Positions 20,173 through 31,802 are shown, counted from the first letter of the stretch. The stretch is DNA of 64,000 nt from Naegleria lovaniensis (GCF_003324165.1 NW_025407859.1:372001-436000); one strand, 5' to 3'. The notes: generated from the letters alone by a model not told the origin. Numbers and translations are program-made.

Positions 20173-22759
20173 TTACTTGAGGATCTTTTCAATTTGTTTG
20201 AAGACTTCTTCGGGAGGTAAAGAACCATCGACGTGGAAAGTGATTTCCTCTGAGAACCACTTGTCACTCTTGCCCATTTCTTCATGATACACTTTCATTC
20301 TAATTTTTGCCTTTTCTTCATTGTCGGTGGCTCGTTTAGTAAGTCTTTCCTTAATATCGTCTGATGGTGGAAGAAGGGAAGCATGATAAATTTTACCGCT
20401 CTGTGGATCTACGAGACGACCACATTGTCTCTCAATGGCAAGCTCATCGCTCACGTCAATGCAGAGTACACATGTCACAGTCAATCGATTATCCCTCACA
20501 AATTGCAGATTGGAATCTGTTCGAGGATATCCGTCCAAAATCCAACCCTTTTCTCTACAATCTTTTTGTAAAATTCTCTTCAGGAAGATTGGATTAATCA
20601 ATTCATCTGGTAACAATTTTCCAGTGTTCATGATTTCATCACATTTTTTGCCCAATTCAGTTTGAGCCTTGACCTCAGCTCTTACCAAATCTCCAGTGGA
20701 AATGTGAATCAACCCATACTTCTCTGCAATCATTTGGGATTGCGTTCCTTTACCGCTTCCAGGTTTTCCTAAAATAATTATTCGATGAGGAATGTGGAAT
20801 TGTTTCTTGTAAACATTGGCAATGCTGTCATAGTAGGTCTTGTTCTCGTCATAGAATACATAACATGGTTCGAACTGTTGTTACACATGTAAGAGGAGTC
20901 AATGGTACGGTCATAGAGAATACAAACATAAACATGGTTAATATATTCTGTCACACAATCATCATTTTCAACTTACCATTGGATAAATTTCCTTGTATGT
21001 AAAAGCATCATCAAAGGTAATCAAGCTCTTTTGGGCCAATAAATCGACGAATGCAGAATAGAACGAGACTGCATTTTCAATTTCATTAATAGTAATGGAT
21101 TTGGTTTTGGACTTTTCCTTCAAGAATTTGAGTAAGCCATCTTGATAAATAGTTCTCTCTGGAATGTTAAAAGCTGAAAAGATGGCCATTTGTCCAATCA
21201 TGTATCGTACAAATGCATTATAATTTCTTGTTCCTTCTGGTAATAGTGGAACATCATCCTTTTCAAAGACAGGCTTAACAATCTCATTCCATACAGTTTC
21301 AAACACCAAATCAACAATACACTCATTGTCCAACAATGATAAATCTTTGTTGTGATACTTTTCCATACGAGAAATGAATTCATCAATGGTGAGGAATCTA
21401 ATGTCAGGAATATAGCCTCTCACGTGCTCAACGCTGTCCCACCATTTCCGAATTTCTTCTTTTCGACTTTCCATATTGAGATAATTGTTGGTATTCCACT
21501 TGTAGTCTTCGACAAAGAATGGGCCAAATTTATCCTTAAATGTCTTTAAGACAGGTTCTGAAGCAATAGCTCTGAATTTGGTGTCATCTCCTTTAAGAGC
21601 ATAGTCCACGTTGGCTCGAACCAATTTTTCAAGTGTTGGCACAATTCCATCTCTGTCAAAGTCAAGATTAGATGACGAATAGAGTGGGTATATTTTTCGA
21701 GAATCAAAATCGTATTCAATTCCTTGCTGCTTCAAGGCATGAATGAATAAGATGTCAGCAATCATCATGGTCACAGCTTCACTGATCATTCTAAATGTAA
21801 TATATACTAATTTATGAAGATCGGTTGTTTCATATCCAGTATATACTAATTCTAAAATGAGGAAGTGTCCACAATCATGAACCTGGAAGGTTGTCTCATG
21901 AATTGGGTCTTTCTTACTAACAAGTGGCAAGGCAGGATTTAGTAATGTGGAAAAGTAGTTGTATTGTCTTCTATTAATGGCAGACTTGAGAACAATACCC
22001 TCATTAGCAACTGTCTTCCAAATATTAGTAACCTTATATTTGGCAGTACTTTCATTGTTGTAGAGATTATGTGTTTCAAAGTAGTGGAGAACACTCTTTT
22101 TAAAGTCAATGGTTTTTTCTGCGTGTTGGGGAGTAAATTGAAGATCCCTTCTTTTCGAATAGTAAAATCTGTTGAGTGTATCAGGAGGGATTTTGTGTTA
22201 ATCATATCACAACACATGAGAATAGCAAAACATACCTTTCACGAATAAACTCGGAAATTGCCATATCTCTGCTAGAAATTTTCACACCTGAGCGTTCAAT
22301 CTGTTCCAAGTTGCTCATACCAGTGGAAACATTGACAAAAACATCATCCCATCCAAACACGCTTCTTCTCAATAAATTAGGCTTTTTTCTCGATAGATCA
22401 ATAAAACCCAATTGAGTGTTCTTGTACACCTTCTTCACAATAGCATCCTTCTCCTTATTGAGTTGCCAAACGGTCAGTTCCGTACAACTCTCAACCAACT
22501 CCAAATGTTCCAATTTAGCTCTCTCTCCAGACTGTCCTTTCTTCCACAAATCCATCTGATCAGCAATAAAACAAATAGCCTGTGGAGCATGTTTCAACAA
22601 AAAATTTAATTTACATTGATCATCAGCATACTCGCTCGGATCAAACAAGACGACTCTCACTCCGTACCGATCAAAATTACGGGTGTACTCGGGCAGTTTG
22701 AGAGGATTGGTCGATAGCAAATATACGGAACGAATAGAGCTCATTTTTTTGTTGGGCAT
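20173..22759 (-). CDS. Three-part protein: ITPase/Ham1-like region, unknown helical domain, adenylate kinase (3 exons)
   Basis: Exons 22759-22236, 22168-20977 and 20874-20173 join through GT-AG introns to 805 aa. The C-terminal 200 residues are an adenylate kinase: P-loop GKPGSGKGTQ, ISTGDLVRAEV, GWILDGYPRT, and the LID region with CGRLVDPQSGKIYH; they interconvert ATP+AMP and 2 ADP. Residues 1-185 look like a Ham1/ITPase-type fold (STNPLKLPEYTRNF, ADQMDLWKKG, FGWDDVFVN, KISSRDMAISEFI), weakly conserved. The middle domain (about 230-570) contains HETTFQVHDCGHFLILE, an HD-like His/Asp cluster of unknown function, then mainly helices. A nucleotide-pool housekeeping role is inferred for the whole. 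I do not recognise this architecture from a named protein. The start at 22759 is the first ATG; a second ATG in MSS follows five residues later. Confidence 0.75.
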
Positions 22760-23038
22760 GTTGAACTTGGACGATGACAGCGTTCGAGAAGGTTCATGTG
22801 TAGCTATTTATTGTGCATCCTTTAATTTTGTTGGTCATGAGAATGAAAGCTGCATTTAAATTTTGAAGACTGCTCCTGTCTGTTGACCCAGGATTTGTGA
22901 AGGTTGTGAAACAAGCAGCTGTACATTTTTCGATAATTCACATGAAGCAGGTCTTTGGCGTCTTGCCCTTGTGTCACTCAAAATTTCGTAACAGTTGCAC
23001 AAAATTGTTCCTTTATGATCAACTGATTTTCCAAAAAA

Positions 23039-24661
23039 ATGGACAACGCAACCGAGCTCGAAATTACATCGGATATTGTCAAACTGATTTGCAGTGAATA
23101 TCTAGCACCTCTTCCCACCTTGTTCTTGTATCAGCGTGTTTGTAAATCATGGCAACAAAGCCTGATCACGGTGCTGGAAGAACAAGGCCCAGCTTTATTT
23201 CAACATTTACATTTCGGAATTAATATGCTAACTCCTTTACTAGCAAAAGTGCGAGAAGATGTTGATACAAACGATGAAGAGAAACTGAAGCACCAAGAAT
23301 CAGAAAAGAAACCTAGTGAGGAGGAGAACACAAGTGAACGAACGGATGGGACCAACGAGGCTGAGCTTAATGCTTCTATACTTCAATCAAAAGATAGTAA
23401 CGCCTTTATCATCAATACATATGGTTATCGCCTCGAAATCAAAAGATACTCACACACCTACTTTCACTCATTCTTGGACAGCTTTAACAAATTTGGCATT
23501 GGCAAACATGTCAAGAAAATAACTCTTCCTTCGATTAGAATCGGTAACGAATTAATTTATTTGTTATGCAAATATTTTGTGAATTTGCAACACATTGTCT
23601 TTGCTTTGTGTGAGCCAGCCACCTTTAGAAAGATACGAGAGCTGGTAGATTGGAAAACGATTGGACTCGAGTTATCGAAAGAGAGAAGTACTGACAGCGA
23701 TAATACTGCACCCTATTCAATCAAACAGGTCACTCTCATTACGCATGAAAAAGTTGAAAAATACTATTTTAAACGCGACGCAAGCTACCTATTAAGCTCT
23801 TTCATCAAGAACCAGCCACCTGTTAATTTTTATACCTTAGACACATTCTGCCCAGATTGGTTACAATTCATTGATCTTTTTGAGTATGACGATCCATCTT
23901 ATGTTTCCTTGTTAAAAACGTATTCCATTGAGAATGAAATTCCTAAAGAATTACACACGCAACGATTTTTAATCGACATGTCCGAATGGGATGAGTATGA
24001 TGACGAAGAGTTTAACGAAACATATATACATCCAATGGTTAATATTTTAACAGAACAGTGGAAAGGGGACATTGAACATTTTTATAAGAATAACATACTG
24101 TCTATTCATCAGGTACTTTCATCTCGATTAGGCTATAATATTGGACATGCATTAGCTGCTTCACTGTGGTTCAATTTGCATGAAAACATTAATCAAAAGA
24201 GAATAACTGAAGAGAATGTTACGAAATGGAGAAATAGTCAAACATTGAAAAATATATTGGAAGGACTAAAGTATTTAATTAGTAGAGGATTGAATGTTGT
24301 TACTAAAAAAGACAAGTTCAAAGGTCTTACGATACTTCAGATGATACAAATGTCGGACCGGCTTGTGAAGAACCAAGGATGGAGTATTTGTCCAACGCTA
24401 CTTGATGAGGTCAAAGAAATGATTCGATTACATTCAGTTTCGAACGTGCTTGAAGATTTTGTCTCGCTAGATACTGAGCAAACCACCAAGAAAAAAAGAA
24501 AAAAGAAAGAGGAAGATTTTTCATTCGAAGAGGAAGAGATAGATGGTGATGAAGAATCCTATGACGAGGAAGAACAAGATTATTCACCAAAGAAAAAGAA
24601 AAAAAAGCAATCCAAAAAGTCTTCCAACACGCGAAAAACGTCATCCAGGAAAAAGAAATAG
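23039..24661 (+). CDS. F-box-like protein with Lys-rich C-terminus
   Basis: A 540-aa protein. Residues about 8-45 (ITSDIVKLICSEYLAPLPTL ... LYQRVCKSWQQ) resemble an F-box, the Skp1-binding motif of SCF ubiquitin ligases. The next 420 residues show no named repeat, although such proteins in Naegleria form large families. The last 60 residues are an acidic/basic tail with several Lys-Lys-Arg-Lys clusters that could act as nuclear localisation signals. The ATG at 23039 follows six A bases, a good context here. No introns. The substrate is unknown. Confidence 0.6.
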   Translation: MDNATELEITSDIVKLICSEYLAPLPTLFLYQRVCKSWQQSLITVLEEQGPALFQHLHFGINMLTPLLAKVREDVDTNDEEKLKHQESEKKPSEEENTSERTDGTNEAELNASILQSKDSNAFIINTYGYRLEIKRYSHTYFHSFLDSFNKFGIGKHVKKITLPSIRIGNELIYLLCKYFVNLQHIVFALCEPATFRKIRELVDWKTIGLELSKERSTDSDNTAPYSIKQVTLITHEKVEKYYFKRDASYLLSSFIKNQPPVNFYTLDTFCPDWLQFIDLFEYDDPSYVSLLKTYSIENEIPKELHTQRFLIDMSEWDEYDDEEFNETYIHPMVNILTEQWKGDIEHFYKNNILSIHQVLSSRLGYNIGHALAASLWFNLHENINQKRITEENVTKWRNSQTLKNILEGLKYLISRGLNVVTKKDKFKGLTILQMIQMSDRLVKNQGWSICPTLLDEVKEMIRLHSVSNVLEDFVSLDTEQTTKKKRKKKEEDFSFEEEEIDGDEESYDEEEQDYSPKKKKKKQSKKSSNTRKTSSRKKK

Positions 24662-24884
24662 ACTTGCCAGGTCATTGAATTATTTGTTCAGGAGATAAGA
24701 AATCCCTTTTTTAGCGTTTTGTGCCTTTGGCAAGTGACAATTCCATTTGGGTGAAAGTCCACCAATAACACACATCAAAAAATATTTCAAGCGCGTTCGA
24801 CCTCACAACTACAACGTTCAGACTCATCGTTTGAAAGTAATAATATTGTGTACTTGATCTAGCTCAAAGACAAAACTTCATCCC

Positions 24885-27800
24885 ATGTATGAATTGGAAT
24901 CTCAAGATTCTTCTTCTACAACACGAGCCGATGATGGTTCCGACAACAAACCATACATTGCTCCTACAACGACCTATTCATCGTTCTACTCGCAGCACCA
25001 ACAGTGGCCACTCGGAACAAGAACAACCGAGAAATCCTCATCAAGTACTAGCCAGGAACGTAATTGTAGCATCATCAGTACTCCTAACGCCAATGATATT
25101 CAAACCACTAAGGGTTTTATGAACATAATTGGGCATAGATCTCCATGCGAAGAAGGCAATTATTTACAGCATCATCAATCTTATGAATCATCATTATTCT
25201 TTTATCCTTCCTCTGATCAACAGCTAGAACACCGCTGTAATAGTTTATCGACCGTATCATCGGATGCCAACCTTTCCTCTCAAAGAACCGATACTTTATC
25301 TCCACCTTATTCCATTCATCCTCAACAGCCAACTAATTGTGTACAGCCCTCATACGCATCAATAGATGCTAATTCATCTCCCAACAATCACCATCCACAC
25401 CAGCAATGTACAATGATCGACGACAACTCTCCCAATAGCCCAACACCCTCCTCTGTGAAACACTCGGAGAGCAGTGGGAAACAGAAAATGGAATTGAAAA
25501 GTTCACAATCTGAAAATAATAGTGATGAAAGAAGACGAGCAACAACTCGACGTAAATTATCCTATTGCGCGTCATTCTTTGCTAAATTCATTACAGTGAC
25601 CAATGTTTTGGTGGTGCTATTTATTTTCCAAGTTTTTCTTGGTATTGCTTCATCATTTGTGTTGCTGTATTCAAGTGGAGAACATGTTCTTTCTCATATT
25701 AGAGATTTCCAAAGGTTTCAAATGCAAGTTTTTATCGATGGAGAAATACAACATTTTATGGATAATATTAATACTATGGTCTCTCATATGATGCGACTGG
25801 TCCATAGAATTAATCTGAACGACGAAATAGCGCTGCTAAAGATCATTGACACCATTGACACTCTTTACGCTAGTACTGTGGGAGCTAATGCCTATAGATA
25901 TGCTCGATTTGACGACAGATATTTAGCTAGAGAATATAATCAAACGGTAAAAGGTTTAGCATTAAGGGTCTATGATCCCTTAGAGACCTCGTTTAGGTAT
26001 TTTAAAATTAGTAAGGAAGATATGATCCTAGCACCAAACAACTGCTCTCTATCAGAATACCTCAACAGTACATTTACTCCATTCTTTAAATCCAAAGATG
26101 CTAGATACAATCCAAAATCAAGAGTATACTACTTGCCATTTGACAGAGGCAACGATTCGGCGACTGATATTTTATGGACCGAGTCGTGGATTAATTATGT
26201 TGGCGCATCTGTTGTGTCACTGAGTATTCCTCTATTTAGCAATTATTCTCTGTCATATCTTAATGATCCACGTAATAATGATTTGATACAATCTGCATTT
26301 TCACCCAAGTTAATTTCCATTCCTAGCGTGAACTCATACAGCAATCCACAATACAAAAAGCCTGAATATTTATTTGGAGTATTAAGCATTCAGTTTTCAA
26401 TTGAACTTACCATTTCAAAGCTTTTGAACTCGACAAGATCCGGATGGGATATCCTTTCAAGTTACAACAACAACATTTTAGATAACAGTTTTATAATGGA
26501 TGCGAAAAACACAATATTGGGTCAACACGGAGCCGGAACAAGAGTGAACGCCATGTACAATATCATTGTACAAAAGCAGTTGATCGAAGTATTACTTGCA
26601 GCTAAATGTTCAGCCATTCAATTGCCGTCAAATAGGACTGACGCTTCTGTCACATCATCCAACACTCTATTTTTCATCATTCCTGGTGGTACAACAGTCA
26701 ACGGAACCACCATTCCTGATACTCTAGAAGTTGCAATTATGCCCTTTTGTGACAAATATAACCTTCAATGGTTTATTGTGGTTGGTATCAAGCAAACTTC
26801 ATTTTTGGAAGAAGCAATTGGCGGCAGCGTTTATAATATCGCAATATTTGTAGGAGTGTTGGCATTAGAAATGCTACTGCTCTCTCTTATTATCATTAGG
26901 ATTAGCTTCTCCCTACAACAAATTGCAAGCTCCATGGCTAAAATATCTCAATTTGGGAGTGTCTTTGAAAATTCGAAAAACACCATGTCGAAATGGAAGC
27001 AAAGATTACTGAAGACTATTAATTTCCTCCAAAGAAATACATTATTTTACGACATCCGATTAATGCACCAAAATCTCTCCATTATGAATAATGGACTTGC
27101 ATCATTTTACAAATACATTCCTATGACTATTATGAAACATAATATTTGTGAGGGTGAGAACTTTGCAGTTGGCTTTTCCAAAAGAGAATTAGGCATTTTG
27201 CGAGTTGAAATTAATGGTTTCTCTAAGCTGTCGCTCAGTACGGCCAACTGTGAAAGTTTTACGAGAGTCATGGCCAAATATTACAACCTTAGCTTCATTG
27301 CAATTCAAGACAACGGTGGTATGGTAGACCAGATTGTTGGAGGAATAGTAACTGCTGTGTTTCATTTACCAGATCATGCTTCCGAAAATTGTGAAACGCA
27401 AATGTGTCGCTCAGCTCTTCAAATCATTTTGGAATTAGAAAAGCTGAACCAAAATCTCTCTACAAATTTCACCGTTACTATTTCAATGAATTATGGAAAC
27501 ATGTCAGTGGGAAATATTGGTTCGAATGTTCGCTTGAGCTTTAGTGTTTTTGGACCTGAAGTTACGTTGATAAGGAACATGATATCTGAACTTCAAAATT
27601 TTTCAAAATCCCAAATATTAATCACAGAAAGAGTGTACGACAAAGTGAAACACATTTTCACGTGCTATTTTATTGATTTTGTGATTGTGAATGAGCAGGT
27701 TAAAGGGATTTATACTTTGGAATGTTTGTCAGAACTATCTAGTGTGAACCAAAAAGAAATTTCCTCAACATTGGCAAACATAAGACAATGTATTATTGAG

Positions 27801-27923
27801 CATCGGTGTTTCAAAGAAGCCAAAATTGAATTGACAAAATTGCTCTCGGATACACAGTCGCCTTGCCCTCATACTCTATTGCAAACACTGAACGACAAAA
27901 TTGCTGTCCACAATAAAAACTGA
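24885..27923 (+). CDS. Transmembrane receptor-type class III cyclase-like protein, metal-binding Asp residues replaced
   Basis: A 1012-aa protein with a cytosolic Ser/His/Gln-rich N-terminus (1-225), TM1 about 232-260 (VTNVLVVLFIFQVFLGIASS), a large extracytosolic domain (about 262-648) with several N-x-S/T sites, TM2 about 650-674 (NIAIFVGVLALEMLLLSLII), a HAMP-like linker, and a class III nucleotidyl cyclase homology domain (about 767-945). In that domain the first metal Asp is Glu (LRVEINGFSKLS instead of DIxGF) and the second is Gly (QIVGGIVTAVF instead of GDxxxAxF). Loss of both makes catalysis unlikely as a homodimer. It may act as a regulatory or heterodimer partner. Two TM segments with a sensor domain between them match receptor cyclases of protists. 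No introns. Confidence 0.8.
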   Translation: MYELESQDSSSTTRADDGSDNKPYIAPTTTYSSFYSQHQQWPLGTRTTEKSSSSTSQERNCSIISTPNANDIQTTKGFMNIIGHRSPCEEGNYLQHHQSYESSLFFYPSSDQQLEHRCNSLSTVSSDANLSSQRTDTLSPPYSIHPQQPTNCVQPSYASIDANSSPNNHHPHQQCTMIDDNSPNSPTPSSVKHSESSGKQKMELKSSQSENNSDERRRATTRRKLSYCASFFAKFITVTNVLVVLFIFQVFLGIASSFVLLYSSGEHVLSHIRDFQRFQMQVFIDGEIQHFMDNINTMVSHMMRLVHRINLNDEIALLKIIDTIDTLYASTVGANAYRYARFDDRYLAREYNQTVKGLALRVYDPLETSFRYFKISKEDMILAPNNCSLSEYLNSTFTPFFKSKDARYNPKSRVYYLPFDRGNDSATDILWTESWINYVGASVVSLSIPLFSNYSLSYLNDPRNNDLIQSAFSPKLISIPSVNSYSNPQYKKPEYLFGVLSIQFSIELTISKLLNSTRSGWDILSSYNNNILDNSFIMDAKNTILGQHGAGTRVNAMYNIIVQKQLIEVLLAAKCSAIQLPSNRTDASVTSSNTLFFIIPGGTTVNGTTIPDTLEVAIMPFCDKYNLQWFIVVGIKQTSFLEEAIGGSVYNIAIFVGVLALEMLLLSLIIIRISFSLQQIASSMAKISQFGSVFENSKNTMSKWKQRLLKTINFLQRNTLFYDIRLMHQNLSIMNNGLASFYKYIPMTIMKHNICEGENFAVGFSKRELGILRVEINGFSKLSLSTANCESFTRVMAKYYNLSFIAIQDNGGMVDQIVGGIVTAVFHLPDHASENCETQMCRSALQIILELEKLNQNLSTNFTVTISMNYGNMSVGNIGSNVRLSFSVFGPEVTLIRNMISELQNFSKSQILITERVYDKVKHIFTCYFIDFVIVNEQVKGIYTLECLSELSSVNQKEISSTLANIRQCIIEHRCFKEAKIELTKLLSDTQSPCPHTLLQTLNDKIAVHNKN

Positions 27924-28298
27924 TTTGACCTGAACTTTGGCACGTGGTGCGAACAAGATTCCCAAATTGTTTTTCACACTCTTTCAAAGAGCTCCAAATG
28001 ATCTCTTGAATTGAGGTGGATGTGGGAATAAACGATTGTGAAGGTGTGGCCATTTTTTTTGTTGCCACACAACTGGATTCGAAGTACACTTACCTCAATT
28101 AATTTTTTCTTATCACAGCATGAATCAGAATGTTTAAAGTTTGAGGAAGGTTAATATTCTCAAAAACTGTTTAAACCAATGAAAGAGTTACCTTTAATCA
28201 AGTAGTTACGGACGAGAAAAAACAAAAAGGAAAGAGATTGTTGATGGAAACAGAGTTCATCGTGGATAGAGAGAAAAAGAATAAAGTACCAAAATCGT
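27924..28298. other. Intergenic region
   Basis: AT-rich flank between two genes on the same strand. A 35-codon ATG frame at about 28246 overlaps the start of the next gene in another frame. It could be an upstream ORF, or an N-terminus separated by a lost base. Nothing else is seen. Confidence 0.4.
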
Positions 28299-28880
28299 AT
28301 GAGGAATGTATTGAGAGTTCTAAATTCAACGGAGTTTCAAGTAATCACTGAGCTTCCGTTAATAGATGATCCGTATTTCAAAAGTCTTTCTGAAAATGTT
28401 GAAAAGTGTGTGGATAATAGCATGGAGGAGGTTCAGAAAAAGGTGAAACAACTTGAAAGACTTCATGAACAAGAAATGGAAAAGATTAAGGTATACCACA
28501 AACATGAAGAGGAAAAGATGAAAGAACAATTTAAACAAGAAATGAAAAAAAAGGAAGACAAAATTAAGAAAGAGTTTCTTCAAGGAAAGTTGGACATTCT
28601 GTGTGGATGCCTGTTTTTAACAGGAAAGGAGAAGATTGTTTCATTTGAGCATGCTGATGTAATTGCGTGTTTGTTAACCGGAACTGTTGAGAAAGTAAGG
28701 GACTTGGTGAGTACTGAAGATGACGCTTTTCTGTTAGCCCTTGCCTTCAGCCTTCCCGTCAAAAACCAGCAACAGACAGTTACATTTAAAACAGCAGTTC
28801 TTGAATCCCTCCAATCGAAACTGGAGCTCCTGCGCAATTTTTTACACCCAAGCAATTCACTTCAACCACCTTCCAAGTAA
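28299..28880 (+). CDS. Coiled-coil protein of unknown function
   Basis: A 193-aa protein that I do not recognise. Residues about 35-95 form a strongly charged coiled coil (EEVQKKVKQLERLHEQEMEK and following Lys/Glu heptads). The C-terminal 95 residues look like a small globular helical domain (LDILCGCLFLTGKEK, DVIACLLTGTVEKVRDLVS). The start is uncertain: an out-of-frame ATG at 28246 begins a frame that overlaps it and reads KKNKVPKSYEEC, which would look natural as an N-terminus. No introns are evident. Confidence 0.6.
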   Translation: MRNVLRVLNSTEFQVITELPLIDDPYFKSLSENVEKCVDNSMEEVQKKVKQLERLHEQEMEKIKVYHKHEEEKMKEQFKQEMKKKEDKIKKEFLQGKLDILCGCLFLTGKEKIVSFEHADVIACLLTGTVEKVRDLVSTEDDAFLLALAFSLPVKNQQQTVTFKTAVLESLQSKLELLRNFLHPSNSLQPPSK

Positions 28881-28907
28881 TTCGATCAAAGCTGTTCCTT
28901 TTATTCC

Positions 28908-31799
28908 TTACTTGTACTCAGTAAATTTATAGAAAGTGCAGTTTGGCCCATGTTTCTTTTTGAACTGAATTTCATCATAATAATTGTTGAAAACTATTGT
29001 TTTGCTTAAGGTGTTTTGCATTTTGTTCTGTTTTGTTAAGGGTCCACTAACTGAGGAATTGTCTTTATCAAGAGATGACATGGAATTTCGTCTTGTTCTT
29101 TTGGGAATAGCTGCTGTCACTGTAGAAACTGAGGTAGCAGCGGATTCAACACCCTGAATTTGAATTGATGGAATGTGGATTAGTGGGCTTGCAGGTGAAG
29201 ATTTTGCAATACTCTTTTTTCTACTTCGTGGTTTCGATTCTGTTACCGTAATTGCAGGCGTTGAATTATGTCGTTGATGGTGTTGCTTTCCAGAGTTACC
29301 TTTAAGAGCAGTGATTGAGGATTCTGACTTGCTCAATGAAAATTGCTGTTGATATTGCTCTCTAAAGGATGAAAAATTAAATGGTTCTGATTGATGTGGG
29401 GAGACTGGCGACATTTGACTTGTACTGTTGCTATCATTACTCGCAACTTGTAGGAATTGAGGTGAAGAACATGACATGGAAGAACTGGAGGGTGACAGAT
29501 TTGGAGACATGTACATGGCAGGCGAAGAAAGAGTTCTTGAACGGCCGTTTGGTGAACTTGTCATGATGGAAGAATGGTTCATATTTACAGGAGGAGAGGC
29601 ATCAACAGCACTGACAAGCTTTAGACCAAGAGAAGAGGTACATCCAGAGAGAGCATTGTCGATTAATGAATAATTTCAGTTGCATTTGATGGCATGTTGC
29701 TACTTGCAGGATCTAGAGAATGACCACCTTCTTGAGGGGTTGCAGTTGTTGGCGACTCCTGGAAAAGGTTTGATGAGGGAACGTTTAAGGTTGAAGAAAA
29801 TGTTTTCTGATTGTTCATGCTTGGAGAGTAGACGGAATCGAGAGACATTTGACTTGCAACGCTGTGTCTTCGTACATGCATGTGTGAATCTATACCTGTA
29901 GTATTTGTGACAAGTTCCTGCGTGTTAGGATTCATGAAAAGCATGTTATTGGAAGCATAGTTCTCTGAATGTCCTACTTGTTGTTGAGTTTGAGGTGACA
30001 GCTGTTGTGGATGACTTATCAATAACCGGAGAGTATTTAACTGCTCTTCATTAAGGGCAGTAAGGTTAATCTGACCTGACAACAAGGCAGAGGCTAGGGT
30101 CATTGGATCCATCACCATGTTGTGCATGTCATTCATGCTTGCGATGGTATCGTTATTCATGGTGGTATCGTTGTGGCTACTACCATTGCTGTTTGTACTA
30201 CTCATATTTACAACTCCTTGAGAAGGCGAAGGATTCAATGAAGGAAAGAGCATGGAAGAGGTGGCACTTTGTCCCAACGCATGGAAAGCCTCAAAATCAT
30301 TCCTCAAAGAAGTTGTCGTTTGAGGATTGAGAAGATTATTGCTACCATGATGATTGATCAAGGTGCTACTCATCATGTTATTCATGAACATCATCTCACT
30401 GTTTTGCTGTTGTTGTTGATGATGCAATAAAAGAGGAGATGGTTTACGAGTTTTTCGGTGAGGATGATGATGAGAGGCTTTATGAGGAAAGGAAGAAGGG
30501 GCGTCCGTATGGTTGTTACTGCTACTGCTGCTGTTACCAGTACTAGTAGAATTGGTAGTAGTTGTGGTTGTGGTTGGTGAAGAAGAAGGACTTGATCCAG
30601 AGCTTCGTATGATTGCGATGGGAGATGAAGAGCTTCGTTGGTGGTGGTGCTTTCTTTTCTCTGTTGATGAGGATAATACTTGTTGATGGGACTCTTGAAC
30701 AGTGTCCTCACAAGATGCAAAGCCTTCTTCATGATGGTTGTTACTACTGGTCATTGGTGCTGATACAAGCGGCACAGAAGATGACTGCAACTGAGAGGGA
30801 CGGGCATGACTCTTTAAAGTTGCGCCTACCGATTCATCAAAAGAAGAAAGAGATGTAGGTTGATGACTGGTAAAGATTGGGGCGTTCGTTACACGACTGG
30901 TATCTGCAAGGACTGATGCTTTTTCAATGCCTTGTCGCTGTTGCTCACGGAGCGAAGAACAATCTGTTGGTGTTGAGCTCAGGTCCTTGGTCGAGGAAGA
31001 GTGTAGGGATGAATGCAGGCTGATACTGAAATGGTCATGGGGTTGGTTGAAAAGTGTTGTTCATGCGTGTTGAGAAAGAAGATTGGTTGTGTTGCTGCTC
31101 ATTCAATTGTGTCTCGTTGTCAACTCCAAAATTGGTGAAATAATTATTGAGAGTACTGCTGAGGAGAGGTTGTTGTTGTTGTTGTACGGAGGAGGATGGT
31201 AATGAATCGAATCCTGTGCTGTTGCTACCCTGTACCACATCAGGTATTTGAGATACATCACTCATAAGTAAATCCAAATCCCGACACATCTCAAGTAATG
31301 TCTCTTGCGGATACAATTGTGTGCTTGTCGGTGATGCTGCTGATGAGTCATGGTTTGAAAACATTTCTTCTTGGTGTTGTATGGATTCTATTTCCGTGCT
31401 GCTATTTGATATGGGATTGTTTTCTCCCGAGAATTGAGCTGATGCATTCAAGAGCGTATTTCGAAGGTTCGTTTGAGCAGAGTATTGGCTTGTTTTAAGA
31501 ATTGGATGAGAAAAGTTTTTAGAAGGGATTTCATGATAACCCCTCCTCAACATGTTGGATTGGTGGTTCGAGTCGACTGTTTGGCGTCTGTTCAAAATTG
31601 GTTCCTGTTCTTCCGACATGAGTGTTCTTTGCCAATCATGGTCAGCGGGAATTGAATCAGGGTTCATAATTGGAAGAGAAATTGAAGAAAATGTATTGTG
31701 CTCGGGTTGAGGGTGTTGGTGTTCTGAAGTATTATTTGTATTGGACAAATCGAATTGGTTGATGTTGTTGTTGTTCTTAGTAGTACCTCTTGTATTCAT
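28908..31799 (-). CDS. Asn/Ser/Gln/His-rich protein, reading frame broken in two places
   Basis: Three consecutive open stretches on one strand read like a single low-complexity protein of about 950 residues. The first runs from the ATG at 31799 to 31035 (frame A). The second, in another frame, is open from about 31060 to 29663. The third, back in frame A, runs from about 29675 to the stop at 28908, ending in KKHGPNCTFYKFTEYK. The overlaps at both changes are only 10-25 bases, and no consensus donor lies nearby, so missed introns are unlikely. Assembly indels in a low-complexity gene, or pseudogene decay, fit better. A separate first gene (254 aa) is also possible. Poly-Asn, poly-Gln and poly-Ser suggest a nuclear or condensate-forming regulator, but no domain is recognised. 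Confidence 0.5.
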
Positions 31800-31802
31800 T
31801 GT

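Noticed and set aside
22897-23097. 66-codon plus-strand frame before the F-box-like gene
   Set aside because: It overlaps the better supported start at 23039 in another frame and shows no domain; probably 5' leader.
24662-24735. Seven-base inverted repeat (ACTTGCC / GGCAAGT) after the F-box-like gene as a terminator
   Set aside because: The arms are about 60 bases apart and such hairpin terminators are not used by eukaryotic polymerase II.
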